From: a bacterium
Lineage (GTDB): Bacteria; Electryoneota; RPQS01
Length of the DNA stretch: 64,000 nt
Assembly: GCA_036504735.1 (NCBI GenBank)
Contig: DASXUQ010000005.1
Coordinates: 775,377-839,376, forward strand
Direction: 5' to 3'
Shown: piece after piece, positions 8,297 to 16,457 of the stretch
How the letters are laid out: every line of letters starts with the position of its first letter
Numbering within the stretch: position 1 is the stretch's first letter
Position numbers and translations under genes: made by a program
Notes under the pieces: generated by a model
The model's database searches: none
What the model saw: the letters and a program-made list of their open reading frames with translations, nothing else
Told to the model about the DNA's origin: nothing

Positions 8297-9166
8297 TTAT
8301 TCGGCGGGGGCCTCGACCGGCTCCGCCACAATCGCGGATTCTTTGACCAACAGCTTCGTGTTGCGGATATACCAGCGGAACATCCACGTCATGAACCACG
8401 GCATCCACGTACCCCAGAGGATGAAGAGGCCGATGACATTCGCATGGTGGATCTTGTCGAAATCGAATCCGGTCGCGGGAGAAAACCAGCTCAGCAGCAT
8501 CGTCCCCATGTCTGATAGTGTGAGGCCCGAAACCAGAAGAATGAGCAGCAACGGCAAAACGAAGAACAGAAATCCCAGACCAAGTAGTTCAAGGGGCTTT
8601 CCGACCCATTGCAGTTCCGCGTCGTCGCTCTCCATATGCCGGTAGACCCAGCGCTGAATGGCCACCTGCACCCACGGCCAGCCAACCACTGTGAATACGG
8701 AAGCAGCGGACAGCACCTGCAAACCAATGTACGTTCGCGGGCTGCCCGTGAACCGAAACCCGATGGAGCCGCGCAGCCGCAGCCCTTTGGTAAACCAGCG
8801 AATCACCACCCATGATACCCACGCGCCCAGCAGCAGCGACACGATCCCCAGCAAAGGTCGAAACACAGGGTCGTGCACCTGGCCCCGCATGAGATCGAGA
8901 ATCCCCAGCGGCGGAAACCAGTACCAGATTTCCTTCGGACTGCCGTCGAAGGTAAAGACAGAACCATCATCCGGATTGACCTTGCGCGCCAGCCAGCGGC
9001 GAAAACTGCGCTCCCACCATGCCATCGGGATGGAAAACGCAAGGAACGACACCAGCCAGACAATACCCCACCCCAGCATGTCGAATCCGTCCCCCGAGAA
9101 GCGCAGCTTCACATCGCGCAGCGGTTCCCCGCGCAAGCCAATGCTCGAGCTTCTGTCCCCATCCAT
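8297..9166 (-). CDS. multi-pass membrane protein, DUF898-like duplicated module
   Basis: 289 residues, ATG 9166 with AAGGAG upstream. About five to six hydrophobic segments are visible. The protein contains an internal duplication. LRFSGDGFDMLGWGIVWL and GFRFTGSPRTYIGLQVLS each start a unit that ends in a charged W-rich stretch (WWERSFRRWLARKV; QVAIQRWVYRHM). The RFSG start followed by a membrane helix resembles DUF898 (YjgN) family proteins, whose function is unknown. It is co-directional and closely spaced with its neighbours, so it is probably part of the same operon. Confidence 0.6.
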   Translation of the reverse strand: MDGDRSSSIGLRGEPLRDVKLRFSGDGFDMLGWGIVWLVSFLAFSIPMAWWERSFRRWLARKVNPDDGSVFTFDGSPKEIWYWFPPLGILDLMRGQVHDPVFRPLLGIVSLLLGAWVSWVVIRWFTKGLRLRGSIGFRFTGSPRTYIGLQVLSAASVFTVVGWPWVQVAIQRWVYRHMESDDAELQWVGKPLELLGLGFLFFVLPLLLILLVSGLTLSDMGTMLLSWFSPATGFDFDKIHHANVIGLFILWGTWMPWFMTWMFRWYIRNTKLLVKESAIVAEPVEAPAE

Positions 9167-9219
9167 GTTCAGCTCCTTCAGAATAGTGGGAGGAATGTGC
9201 CGAGATTCTTCAAGCGCAG

Positions 9220-9618
9220 TCAGCGCTTGCTCTGTTTCTGTTCCGCCCGCAGCTCGTTATCTTTCATCCGGGCTTTGACGATCTTGCGGACGAGCGACGC
9301 AGGAAGCGGATTATCGACCGAGAAATGGATGGTCGTCCCGGAAATTGTGTAACGCTCGAGATCGCTGCGTAACGTCTTCAAAAGGGCTTTGCTCACGGCA
9401 TACAGGCTGCAATGGTTTTCCCACGCCGCAAAAAAGAGCAAAGGTCCGTGATACTTGAACGCCGGCATCCGGTAGCTGATCACCTCTTCAGCCTGGGGTG
9501 CGGCCGCTTTGATGGTCTTCCGAAGCTTCTCCAGCATACCCCGCACATCGTCGGGCAACGCCGCAAGATAGGAGTCTACATCCTTGGCTACAGCGCTCTG
9601 CGCCGGTGTCTTCTTCAT
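9220..9618 (-). CDS. DUF1801 (YdhG-like) domain protein
   Basis: 132 residues. The sequence follows the DUF1801 pattern: an N-terminal helix DVDSYLAALPDDVRGMLEKLRKTI, then EEVISYRMPAFKYHGPLLFFAAWENHCSLY and ISGTTIHFSVDNPLPASLVRKIVKARM. Members of this small soluble family (YdhG/YjbR-like fold) have been linked to iron handling in some bacteria, but generally have no assigned reaction. It lies 9 nt after the TRAP-like permease stop with its own Shine-Dalgarno AAGGCGG. It may be a passenger rather than a functional part of the gamma-glutamyl cluster. Confidence 0.8.
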   Translation of the reverse strand: MKKTPAQSAVAKDVDSYLAALPDDVRGMLEKLRKTIKAAAPQAEEVISYRMPAFKYHGPLLFFAAWENHCSLYAVSKALLKTLRSDLERYTISGTTIHFSVDNPLPASLVRKIVKARMKDNELRAEQKQSKR

Positions 9619-9627
9619 ACTGCCGCC

Positions 9628-10929
9628 TTAGCTCAGTCCGAGCAACTTCCCAATCGGGTTCGCCAGCAGGATCATTCCCATTCCCCACAGAATCGAAAGG
9701 ACAATGGGAATCAAGCAGAACTTCAGAATGCGGTTTGGGGTCTCCTCCACCACGGGCGCAGACAGGACCACTGCAAGCCGCGTGGGAGGAAGAAAATCGC
9801 CGACAGATGCGAGGAGCGACAGTGCCGCGGCGACAATAATCGCATTCTGCTGAAGCAATGCCAGCAGAAAAGGCACGCCCAGCACGCTCGACGAACCATA
9901 GGCAGACACTCCGCCGAAGAACGGCACGAACAGCGCCATGCTTACATACTGCCAGACGCGCGGCAGTTCCAGCGTGTGCACTACAATGAAGCCGCGAGCG
10001 CCGGTGAGCGTCAGAATCTGAATGAACATGCCGATACCCGCCAGCAGACCGACAATCGGCAGCGCCTGCCGAATTGCCCACGTGAGAGCGCCATCGACTT
10101 TCACGCGGTCTCCGGTGAACAGCCCCAGCACTCCGGAAAGCACAAACATCAGCGGTACGCCGATGTACGGCACATATTTGGGAAAGGATTTCGCGCCGAA
10201 GAGCAGCGCCAGCAGGAGCAACAGCGGCAGGAAGAGCTTGAAGCCGTGGTCCGGATAGCGCGATGGCGGAAGGTTATCCAGCACATCGGCATTCGCCAGA
10301 CCCTTGACGTGTTTTCCGGCAATCACAAATGCGCAGACCAGCGCCAGAGGCACAGCCGCAATGAGCAGCGGCCAGCCGAAACCGACATAAGGCATATCCA
10401 CGCCCGAGCCAATGATCATCGCCGCAATGTTCACCGGCGGGGCAACCATTCCAAAGAAGGCCGCGGTGGCGATAAACGCTCCTGCCCGCGCGCGCGGCAT
10501 TCCCGCGCCGATGAGCACCGGAGCAATCATCGCGCCGGTAGTGAGCACGCACGGTGCGGTCAGCCCGGTCAACATGCCGGGAAACATCACAAACACCGTC
10601 AGCAGCACCAGCAGCAGGCGCGGCCATTTGCCCAAAGAGCGAACCGTGACCGTATTTAGCGTTGCCAGCGCGCCGGATTGTTCGAATACCGCCATGAAGA
10701 ACAGCGACGTTACCACCAGCAATATCGGGTCGAGATAGAGCATGGTCCCCTCAACCAGATGGCGGATGGCTAATCCTTCTCCAGCCACCAGCGCACCGGT
10801 AACCGCCGCAAGGGCCAACGACAGCCCGGTCGGTAAACGCAAAGCGAACACTCCCAGACAGAGCGCCGCGATCATGACAAGCAGAGTCCAGCCTTCAGTC
10901 ACCGGCAACTCCGGGATTGGGGCGGACAC
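9628..10929 (-). CDS. TRAP-type/dicarboxylate large permease-like transporter
   Basis: 433 residues starting at GTG 10929, with about 11-12 hydrophobic segments throughout. Two related halves carry the discontinuous-helix motifs typical of TRAP DctM and related ion-transporter superfamily permeases: FPGMLTGLTAPCVLTTGAMIAP...AAFFGMVAPPVNIAAMI in the first half, and GGVSAYGSSSVLGVPF...VGDFLPPTRLAVVL in the second. These permeases import organic acids with sodium. No DctP or DctQ partner gene is adjacent; the 55-aa and 289-aa membrane proteins downstream are the only candidates. Context with GGT suggests a glutamate-like or short gamma-glutamyl substrate (inference). Confidence 0.75.
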   Translation of the reverse strand: MSAPIPELPVTEGWTLLVMIAALCLGVFALRLPTGLSLALAAVTGALVAGEGLAIRHLVEGTMLYLDPILLVVTSLFFMAVFEQSGALATLNTVTVRSLGKWPRLLLVLLTVFVMFPGMLTGLTAPCVLTTGAMIAPVLIGAGMPRARAGAFIATAAFFGMVAPPVNIAAMIIGSGVDMPYVGFGWPLLIAAVPLALVCAFVIAGKHVKGLANADVLDNLPPSRYPDHGFKLFLPLLLLLALLFGAKSFPKYVPYIGVPLMFVLSGVLGLFTGDRVKVDGALTWAIRQALPIVGLLAGIGMFIQILTLTGARGFIVVHTLELPRVWQYVSMALFVPFFGGVSAYGSSSVLGVPFLLALLQQNAIIVAAALSLLASVGDFLPPTRLAVVLSAPVVEETPNRILKFCLIPIVLSILWGMGMILLANPIGKLLGLS

Positions 10930-10971
10930 ATTGAAGTGGGCTCAGAAAGAAGGTGCACGTGAAAAAGACGC

Positions 10972-11970
10972 TCAGTTTTTTTCGGCGGGCTTAGGCACAA
11001 AATAGAGGGCGGACACGCCAATGGGTGGCGGTTCAGGCGGATCGAAAGGGATTCCGGCGGACACAGCAATGTCTTCAATGTGCAGCAGGTTCAACACAGG
11101 CACACCGTCCTCGAGGAAATCGAAGATGATGCCTTCCACTTCATCCGGATCCTCGTCCCGGCCCAGAGAATCGAGAAACGGCTCAATCCACCCACCGGGC
11201 AGATCACGTCCCTCTTTGCCGCCCAGCATCGCTTGATTGCCGCCGATGTTAATCAGCAAACCGTAAGAGCGCGGATTGCCGAGTTGTTCGCGGCGCAGTA
11301 CCGCCTGTTTGCGCGCCGAGGGAGATTTCAAAATCGTGTAGCCCAGCCGCTCCGCTTTGGTACGCAGCATCCAGCGGCTCTCTTTGGAAATTCCACCGCC
11401 GACATCTCCCGATCCCCCCAGCGTCACAAAATTGCTGTGACTTTTCAACAGATGCTGACGGACCAGATAATCTTCTATGTCCACCCAGGTGAAGTCTTCC
11501 TGATTCGCGCCGTAACTCGACGCGCCCAGCGAGCAGACGCGCAGCGAGGCTACGTTGAGCGTCTCCAGCGCCATCAAGACGGCAAGGTTCATACCCGGAA
11601 ACGATCCGGTCATGGTCACCAGCACCGTGTCGCCGGTGCCGATGCCATGATCCACCAGTTCGCGCACGATGTACGCCGCAAAATCCGGATTGGTGGCTGT
11701 ACGCTTGGCTTTCAGGTTGCCGATGGTCGTAGTGATTCTCGAGTACTCCACACCCACCAGCCCCGTACGATGGGGATCCAATTCGGCATCATAGAGTCCC
11801 AGCGCCAGCTTGTGGGTATACAAAGCTTCTTCAGCGGCGCGGGTTCGCTGCGCCGCCTTGATCATCAAAGGATAGGCTGCATGGTGACGCTGCTCGGCAA
11901 AGCAGACCACGGTCCAGAGGACCGCAAGACCGGCGAGCAGGAATCTGCAGCGTAAGGTAGAACGGGACAT
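10972..11970 (-). CDS. pgsW: poly-gamma-glutamate system protein (PgsW-like)
   Basis: 332 residues from ATG 11970; a TTG at 11982 overlapping the GGT stop is an alternative start. A signal-anchor (RFLLAGLAVLWTVVCFA) is followed by the family's motif series: GVEYSRITTTIGNLKAKRT, NPDFAAYIV, MTGSFPGMNLAVLMALETL, SLGASSYGANQEDFTWVDIE and TLGGSGDVGGGIS. These match what I recall of the poly-gamma-glutamate system protein family, normally encoded next to the PgsB/CapB ligase and the PgsC/CapC membrane subunit. Neither ligase nor PgsC is present here. Instead the gene follows GGT directly and precedes a permease. The biochemical role of this family is not established. Confidence 0.8.
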   Translation of the reverse strand: MSRSTLRCRFLLAGLAVLWTVVCFAEQRHHAAYPLMIKAAQRTRAAEEALYTHKLALGLYDAELDPHRTGLVGVEYSRITTTIGNLKAKRTATNPDFAAYIVRELVDHGIGTGDTVLVTMTGSFPGMNLAVLMALETLNVASLRVCSLGASSYGANQEDFTWVDIEDYLVRQHLLKSHSNFVTLGGSGDVGGGISKESRWMLRTKAERLGYTILKSPSARKQAVLRREQLGNPRSYGLLINIGGNQAMLGGKEGRDLPGGWIEPFLDSLGRDEDPDEVEGIIFDFLEDGVPVLNLLHIEDIAVSAGIPFDPPEPPPIGVSALYFVPKPAEKN

Positions 11971-11978
11971 GGTGCCTA

Positions 11979-13748
11979 TCAATATCCGGCGGGAGCGCCG
12001 TCACGGCGGGGGTCCGCCGCACCGGTGAGCATGCCGGACGTGGTATCAATGCGAATGGCGTGTACTCCGCCAAAGTAGGAGTTGGCCGTACCGTTGGGGT
12101 AGACCTTCCACCCTTTCGCGGCCAATGTTTTCAAGGTAGTCTGCGGAATGCGATTTTCCACCACCAGCGTCTTGCCCGCGGGGAAAAAACGCGGCGCATC
12201 AAGCGCCTCATTCAGCGGCATCCCGAAATCGAGCAGGTCAATCAGCACCTGAGCCAAAGTCGGCGCGATGCGCGGCCCGCCGGGAGAGCCGATGACGAGG
12301 ATCGGCTTGCCATCTTTCCGTACAATCGTCGCCGCCATGTTGGAGGGAGGACGGTGGAACGGCGCAATCGCTTTCGGCCCGGATGGCTCCGTTCCGAAAT
12401 CTCCCATGTGATTGTTCAACAGCAAGCCAAGTTCCGGCACCATCAGACCTGCGCCGTAAAAATAGTTGATGGACTGCGTGAGGCTGACCATGTCGCCCGA
12501 ACTGTCGACCACTACCAGATGCGTAGTGTTGCCCATGCTGAACGCCCGCACCGAATCCATGGCAGTGATCTTATCCGGAACACTGTCACTCTTCATGCGA
12601 TGTCGCGCTTCAGCCGTCCAGGAATCGGAGAGCAGTTCCTTGGTGGGGGTCATGTTATAGTCCGGATCGCCGATCCACGAATCGCCGTCCTTCAGCGCCT
12701 GCCGCGAAGCTGTGGCCAGAGTTTGTATATAGTCCGCGCTGAGATGCCCCATGGATTTCAGATCCAGCGGCTCAACGAGCTTGAGAATCTCGAGCAACAT
12801 CGTGCCGCCACTCGACGGCGGAGGCAGCGTAATAATCTCATAGCCGTGGTACATGCCGCGCAGCGGCCAGCGTTCCCGCGCACGGTAATACATCAGGTCT
12901 TCGCTGTCGATAAAGCCGCCGTGAGCTTTCACGGTAGCCGCCACCTTGTCACCGATGGGCGGAAAGTAGAAATTGTCCAATCGCGTCTTGGACAGGAACC
13001 GTAGCGTTTCCGCCAGGCGCGGCTGCCTGAGTTTCTGTCCCGGTTGCAGTGGAAGATTGTCCGACAGGAAGACCTTGGCTAATCCCGCCGTGTCCGCCTG
13101 AATATCGGCCAAATGATCAAGGATCATCGCCGACTGCTTTTCGGACACGGCATACCCCGTATCCGCCAGCGCAATCGCCGGAGCCAGCAGTTCCTTCAGA
13201 GGCCGCGTGCCGAAGCTGTTGTGCATCATCTGCCAGCCGGCAGGTGCGCCGGGCACAAGCACGGACGTCGCGCCGCTGCGCTGCACCAACCGCAGCGTGT
13301 CCTTCGGATCGTTGTATTTAGCAATGTCGATACTGTGCGGCACACGCTCGCGATAGTCGATCACCGCGAAACTGTCATGCTTGGCATCATAGTACAAAAG
13401 AAATCCGCCGCCGCCGAGGCCCGACGCATGAGGTTCAACTACATTGAGCGCCGCCACGGTCGCCACCGCCGCATCCATTGCATTGCCGCCTGAAGCCAGC
13501 ACATCGCGCCCGACCTTTGCCGCCAACGGATGCGCACAGACCACCATCCCCTTGTTGGCCGAGAGTGGGACCGAATGCGCAAAGTTGGTGTCCACCGGAG
13601 CCGGAGCAGCCGATGGTGCAGAATGCTTCGGAGCCACAGCCGCCACAGGCTTCTTCGCCATCGGACCGGGCGCACAGCCCGTAGCGAGCAGAGCAATCAG
13701 CAATATCGGGCAAACAGCAGAGACGGCAAAAAGGCAGCGTGGCTTCAT
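11979..13748 (-). CDS. ggt: gamma-glutamyltranspeptidase, lipoprotein
   Basis: 589 residues. The signal ends LLATGC, so Cys25 is probably lipidated and the enzyme faces the periplasm or surface. Family landmarks: GGNAMDAAVATVAALNVVEPHASGLGGGGF in the large subunit, then the autoprocessing site at NTTH, where Thr408 becomes the N-terminal nucleophile of the small subunit. This is followed by VSLTQSINYFYGAGLMVPELGLLLNN and the oxyanion-side motif IGSPGGPRI. Gamma-glutamyltranspeptidases cleave gamma-glutamyl amides such as glutathione and, in some bacteria, gamma-polyglutamate. The gene is 33 nt after a lipoprotein gene and directly adjoins the PgsW-like gene. Confidence 0.95.
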   Translation of the reverse strand: MKPRCLFAVSAVCPILLIALLATGCAPGPMAKKPVAAVAPKHSAPSAAPAPVDTNFAHSVPLSANKGMVVCAHPLAAKVGRDVLASGGNAMDAAVATVAALNVVEPHASGLGGGGFLLYYDAKHDSFAVIDYRERVPHSIDIAKYNDPKDTLRLVQRSGATSVLVPGAPAGWQMMHNSFGTRPLKELLAPAIALADTGYAVSEKQSAMILDHLADIQADTAGLAKVFLSDNLPLQPGQKLRQPRLAETLRFLSKTRLDNFYFPPIGDKVAATVKAHGGFIDSEDLMYYRARERWPLRGMYHGYEIITLPPPSSGGTMLLEILKLVEPLDLKSMGHLSADYIQTLATASRQALKDGDSWIGDPDYNMTPTKELLSDSWTAEARHRMKSDSVPDKITAMDSVRAFSMGNTTHLVVVDSSGDMVSLTQSINYFYGAGLMVPELGLLLNNHMGDFGTEPSGPKAIAPFHRPPSNMAATIVRKDGKPILVIGSPGGPRIAPTLAQVLIDLLDFGMPLNEALDAPRFFPAGKTLVVENRIPQTTLKTLAAKGWKVYPNGTANSYFGGVHAIRIDTTSGMLTGAADPRRDGAPAGY

Positions 13749-13781
13749 GATTGGGTCGCTTGGGAAGGCAAGTGAGCGGAC

Positions 13782-14396
13782 CTACGGCTTGAGCCGCAGA
13801 TAGTGGATGGGATCGGCATAGAGCTGATCGTCTTTCTTATGATCGGACAGAAAGTCGCGCAGCTTGGAGGTAGAGGAGGTGATGACTATCGGCCCGTCAT
13901 CGGCGACATTTTCAACATCCAGCCCGCGGAGCTTGCCGGCCTCGGAAAGTCTGCGAAGCTCTGTATAATTAAGATACTGGATGGACAGAGTGTCTTGGTG
14001 GATGGTGTAGCGGATGATCGCATGCATGGGGACAAGCAACATCTGCTCGAGGATTGGACTCTTGGATTCTTGTACATCTGCCGGGCGGACATCCATGAAG
14101 GTCTGGTCATCAATGTTCGTCAGCAGCAAACTGAGGGAGCCCGAGCGTGCGGAATCACTCAGAACACTGGGTCCTTCAGTCACATCAAACTCCAGATTAT
14201 CAATATTTTCCCCAGAGATCCGCAAGGTATCGTGGCCATTTGCCCAGCCCCCCACCAGCTCTTTATCGAAAATCCTCTGGTTCAGCGCAGCCAGCGGATG
14301 GATGGACGCGACGTAACATCCTGTAAGTAGCAGGAGTAATAGGCTACCAAACGCGAACTTACCAATATACGCGAGAAACTGCTTGACCGTCACCAT
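13782..14396 (-). CDS. lipoprotein of unknown function
   Basis: 204 residues from ATG 14396, chosen because GGAGG lies 6 nt upstream and it places the signal peptide at the N-terminus. Lipobox LLTGC gives Cys27. The mature part starts VASIHPLAALNQRIFDKELVGGWANG, then shows mainly beta strands and hydrophilic turns (DTLRISGENIDNLEFDVTEG, SLSLLLTNIDDQTFMDVRP). The VGGW opening suggests a small lipocalin-like or treble beta domain, but I do not recognise a family. It is the first gene of the nine-gene minus-strand run and is 33 nt ahead of ggt. Confidence 0.75.
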   Translation of the reverse strand: MVTVKQFLAYIGKFAFGSLLLLLLTGCYVASIHPLAALNQRIFDKELVGGWANGHDTLRISGENIDNLEFDVTEGPSVLSDSARSGSLSLLLTNIDDQTFMDVRPADVQESKSPILEQMLLVPMHAIIRYTIHQDTLSIQYLNYTELRRLSEAGKLRGLDVENVADDGPIVITSSTSKLRDFLSDHKKDDQLYADPIHYLRLKP

Positions 14397-14529
14397 ATGG
14401 ACCTCCGGACAGATGCTGCGGGGGGCTGATTTCCAGCTTATAAAGATGGAGAATTTTCGCGTACTTTTCAACTGCTGGAATAGCTGGTTTAGTTTTCGTA
14501 GATTGGGGTGATAATGTTAAGGGTTTTCC

Positions 14530-15372
14530 ATGATCAGCTATCGTCTCTCTGTCGCTGTTTTGGCGGCTTTTGTGGGTCTTTCGTGCACCGTGCAGGCGGC
14601 TACTTTGCACCTCCCCGGTACTCCTTCGACTATGGAAGTGCGGTCGGTGTTTAATCAGAAGACGCTGTTTCTGAATCTTTCCGAGGTGGCGGGCAGGTTG
14701 GGGGTGACGGTGAAGCGGGACACGTCCGCGGGGGTGATTGTGTTGTGTTCGCCGCAGGCCTGTGTGCCGGTATTCGAGCAGGACGAGGCGGAGGTGCAAA
14801 AGAAGGACAGTGTGCTGTTTGTGCGAACGGACGAAGTTGCTGCCGCGCTGGGGTGCAGTTTCAATGTCAAGAAGAAGACCGATGTGACCCTGACTTGCAA
14901 CGGCGGTTTGCCGCAGGGGCCGGTGGGAGCACAGGTGGGAGATATGGCTCCGGGTTTCCGACTGCCAGTGGATACAGTGAGCACCATGAGCCTTGCCGAA
15001 CGGCTGCAACAGCGGCCCCTGCTGGTGGTGTTCTTCCGCAATGGAGACTGGGACCCTTTCAGCAAGCTGCTACTGAACCTGCTGCAGACCCATCTCGATT
15101 CGGTACGGGCGCTCGGTTATGATTTGGTGGCGATTCACGGGTATGAAGCCAAGACCGCGATGAAGTGGACAAAGGATCTGGGCCTCAGCTATCCCCTGCT
15201 CTCAGACCAGTACTCGGCAGTGTTCCGTGCCTATGATGTCTTTGACCGCGGGCACTTCCCGCTGCCATCGGTCTTTGCCATAGACCGCAGCGGGCACATC
15301 CGAATGCGCTACATGTTTGATTTGAGCGCAGCGCCGGACATGAGCGCCATCTTGCAAACGCTGAAACGCTGA
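14530..15372 (+). CDS. secreted redoxin-fold protein lacking redox cysteines, with N-terminal CuAO-N-like domain
   Basis: 280 residues. A signal peptide (SVAVLAAFVGLSCTVQAA) precedes an N-terminal domain of about 90 residues like the copper amine oxidase N-terminal/stalk domain (VFNQKTLFLNLSEVAGRLGVTV, FVRTDEVAAALGC). The second half is a peroxiredoxin/AhpC-TSA fold: VGDMAPGFRLP, RPLLVVFFRNGDWDPFSKLLL, LSYPLLSDQYSAVFRAYDVF, PSVFAIDRSGHIRMRY. In the active-site loop the usual W-C-P-x-C is W-D-P-F-S, so both cysteines are replaced. I therefore expect no peroxidase activity; a binding or scaffold role is more likely. The 3' end of the gene is part of a tandem 71-bp duplication. Confidence 0.75.
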   Translation: MISYRLSVAVLAAFVGLSCTVQAATLHLPGTPSTMEVRSVFNQKTLFLNLSEVAGRLGVTVKRDTSAGVIVLCSPQACVPVFEQDEAEVQKKDSVLFVRTDEVAAALGCSFNVKKKTDVTLTCNGGLPQGPVGAQVGDMAPGFRLPVDTVSTMSLAERLQQRPLLVVFFRNGDWDPFSKLLLNLLQTHLDSVRALGYDLVAIHGYEAKTAMKWTKDLGLSYPLLSDQYSAVFRAYDVFDRGHFPLPSVFAIDRSGHIRMRYMFDLSAAPDMSAILQTLKR

Positions 15373-15496
15373 AAAACTGAAACGCTGAAATGAAGAAGGC
15401 GATCCATGCGGGGTCGCCTTTCTGTCAAACGCTGAAACGCTGAAAAACTGAAACGCTGAAATGAAGAAGGCGATCCATGAGGGGTCGCCTTTCTGT
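15355..15496. repeat. tandem 71-bp duplication of gene end plus terminator
   Basis: Unit 1 is 15355-15425 and unit 2 is 15426-15496, identical apart from one base (C15409 versus A15480). Each unit contains the last codons of the redoxin-like gene, its stop, AAACGCTGAAA micro-repeats and a complete terminator hairpin. Confidence 0.9.
15396..15424 (+). terminator. intrinsic terminator, first copy
   Basis: Stem AAGGCGATCC / GGGTCGCCTT (one G-T pair) with loop ATGCG, then TTCTGT. It serves the redoxin-like gene. Confidence 0.75.
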
Positions 15497-15500
15497 TTTG
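15467..15500. terminator. intrinsic terminator, duplicated copy
   Basis: Same stem as at 15396 with loop ATGAG, then TTCTGTTTT. The longer T run makes it the stronger copy on the plus strand. The oxidoreductase gene on the opposite strand ends at 15519. Confidence 0.7.
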
Positions 15501-15518
15501 TGGGAGTCGATAGATGCG

Positions 15519-16457
15519 CTATTTCTTGATGACGACGGAGATTTTGCCGTGGGCCTGGCCGGAATCTTTGGCCTGGAAGGCTTCCTGAATGCGGTTCAGG
15601 GGATAGGTCTGGTCGATGTGCACGGTGACGACTCCGCCTTCGATCAGTTTGGTCAGGGCATCGAGGTGTTCGGTGTTGACTTTGGTCTGTTCGGAGATGG
15701 CGGTCACGCCGTACTGCTTCATCAGGTTCGGATCGGGCGGTATGAGCATGGAGACGATGACGCCGCCCTTTTTCAGCACCTTGAAGGAGCGTTTGTAGGT
15801 GTCGCCGCCGATGGTATCAAACACGGCATCGAAGTCTTTGAGCACGGCGTCGAAATCCTCTTGCTTGTAGTCGATCACCTGATCGGCGCCGAGAGATTTA
15901 ACATAGTCCACGCCGTCCCCGGTGGCGGTGGATGCGACAAAGGCACCGATGTTTCTGGCGATTTGGATGGCCACTGTGCCGATGCCGCCCGCGCCGCCGT
16001 GAATCAGAATCTTGTCGCCGCGCTTGAGTTTGAAATGCTCGGTAAAGGCTTGCAGAGCACTGGTGCCGGTGAGTGCAATGGCGGCGGCTTCGGGGAAGTC
16101 CAGATTGCGTGGCATGCGGGCGATGGACTCAGCGGGAGTGACTGCAAATTCCGCCAGAGCGCCACTGGCTCCGCCCAGCGCACCTGCCGAGCCATAGACG
16201 CGGTCTCCGACCTTCACGCGGCTGACGCCGTCGCCGAGTTCCTGCACGATCCCCGCGACATCCGACCCGAGGGTAACAGGCAGTTTCAGCCCTTTGGCCC
16301 ACGTCACGCTGCCTTCGCGCAGCTTGGAGTCAATCGGATTAATGCTGGACGCATGCACTTCAAGCAACACCTGTCCGGGCTTGACACGCGGTTCCGGAGT
16401 TTCCATCACCTCCACGACATCGGCGTGGCCATATTCGCTAATCTGAGCGGCTTTCAT
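15519..16457 (-). CDS. NADP-dependent zinc-less alcohol dehydrogenase/quinone oxidoreductase
   Basis: 312 residues of the medium-chain dehydrogenase/reductase superfamily. Visible are the GroES-like start (MKAAQISEYGHADVVEV), EVHASSINPIDSKLREG, the GSDVAGIVQELG motif, the nucleotide-binding loop HGGAGGIGTVAIQIAR and FDAVFDTIGG. The cysteine and histidine ligands of zinc-dependent members are absent, so it is of the quinone oxidoreductase type. It is probably a cytoplasmic NADPH-dependent enone or quinone reductase. It appears to be a single-gene unit with the adjacent terminator at 15467 acting from the other side. Confidence 0.9.
   Translation of the reverse strand: MKAAQISEYGHADVVEVMETPEPRVKPGQVLLEVHASSINPIDSKLREGSVTWAKGLKLPVTLGSDVAGIVQELGDGVSRVKVGDRVYGSAGALGGASGALAEFAVTPAESIARMPRNLDFPEAAAIALTGTSALQAFTEHFKLKRGDKILIHGGAGGIGTVAIQIARNIGAFVASTATGDGVDYVKSLGADQVIDYKQEDFDAVLKDFDAVFDTIGGDTYKRSFKVLKKGGVIVSMLIPPDPNLMKQYGVTAISEQTKVNTEHLDALTKLIEGGVVTVHIDQTYPLNRIQEAFQAKDSGQAHGKISVVIKK

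Noticed and set aside
8124-8408. N-terminal extension of the aspartoacylase-like protein to 8408
   Set aside because: It would run out of frame through the 55-aa gene and the end of the neighbouring membrane protein gene; the ATG at 8123 gives a proper membrane anchor and an ATGA junction.
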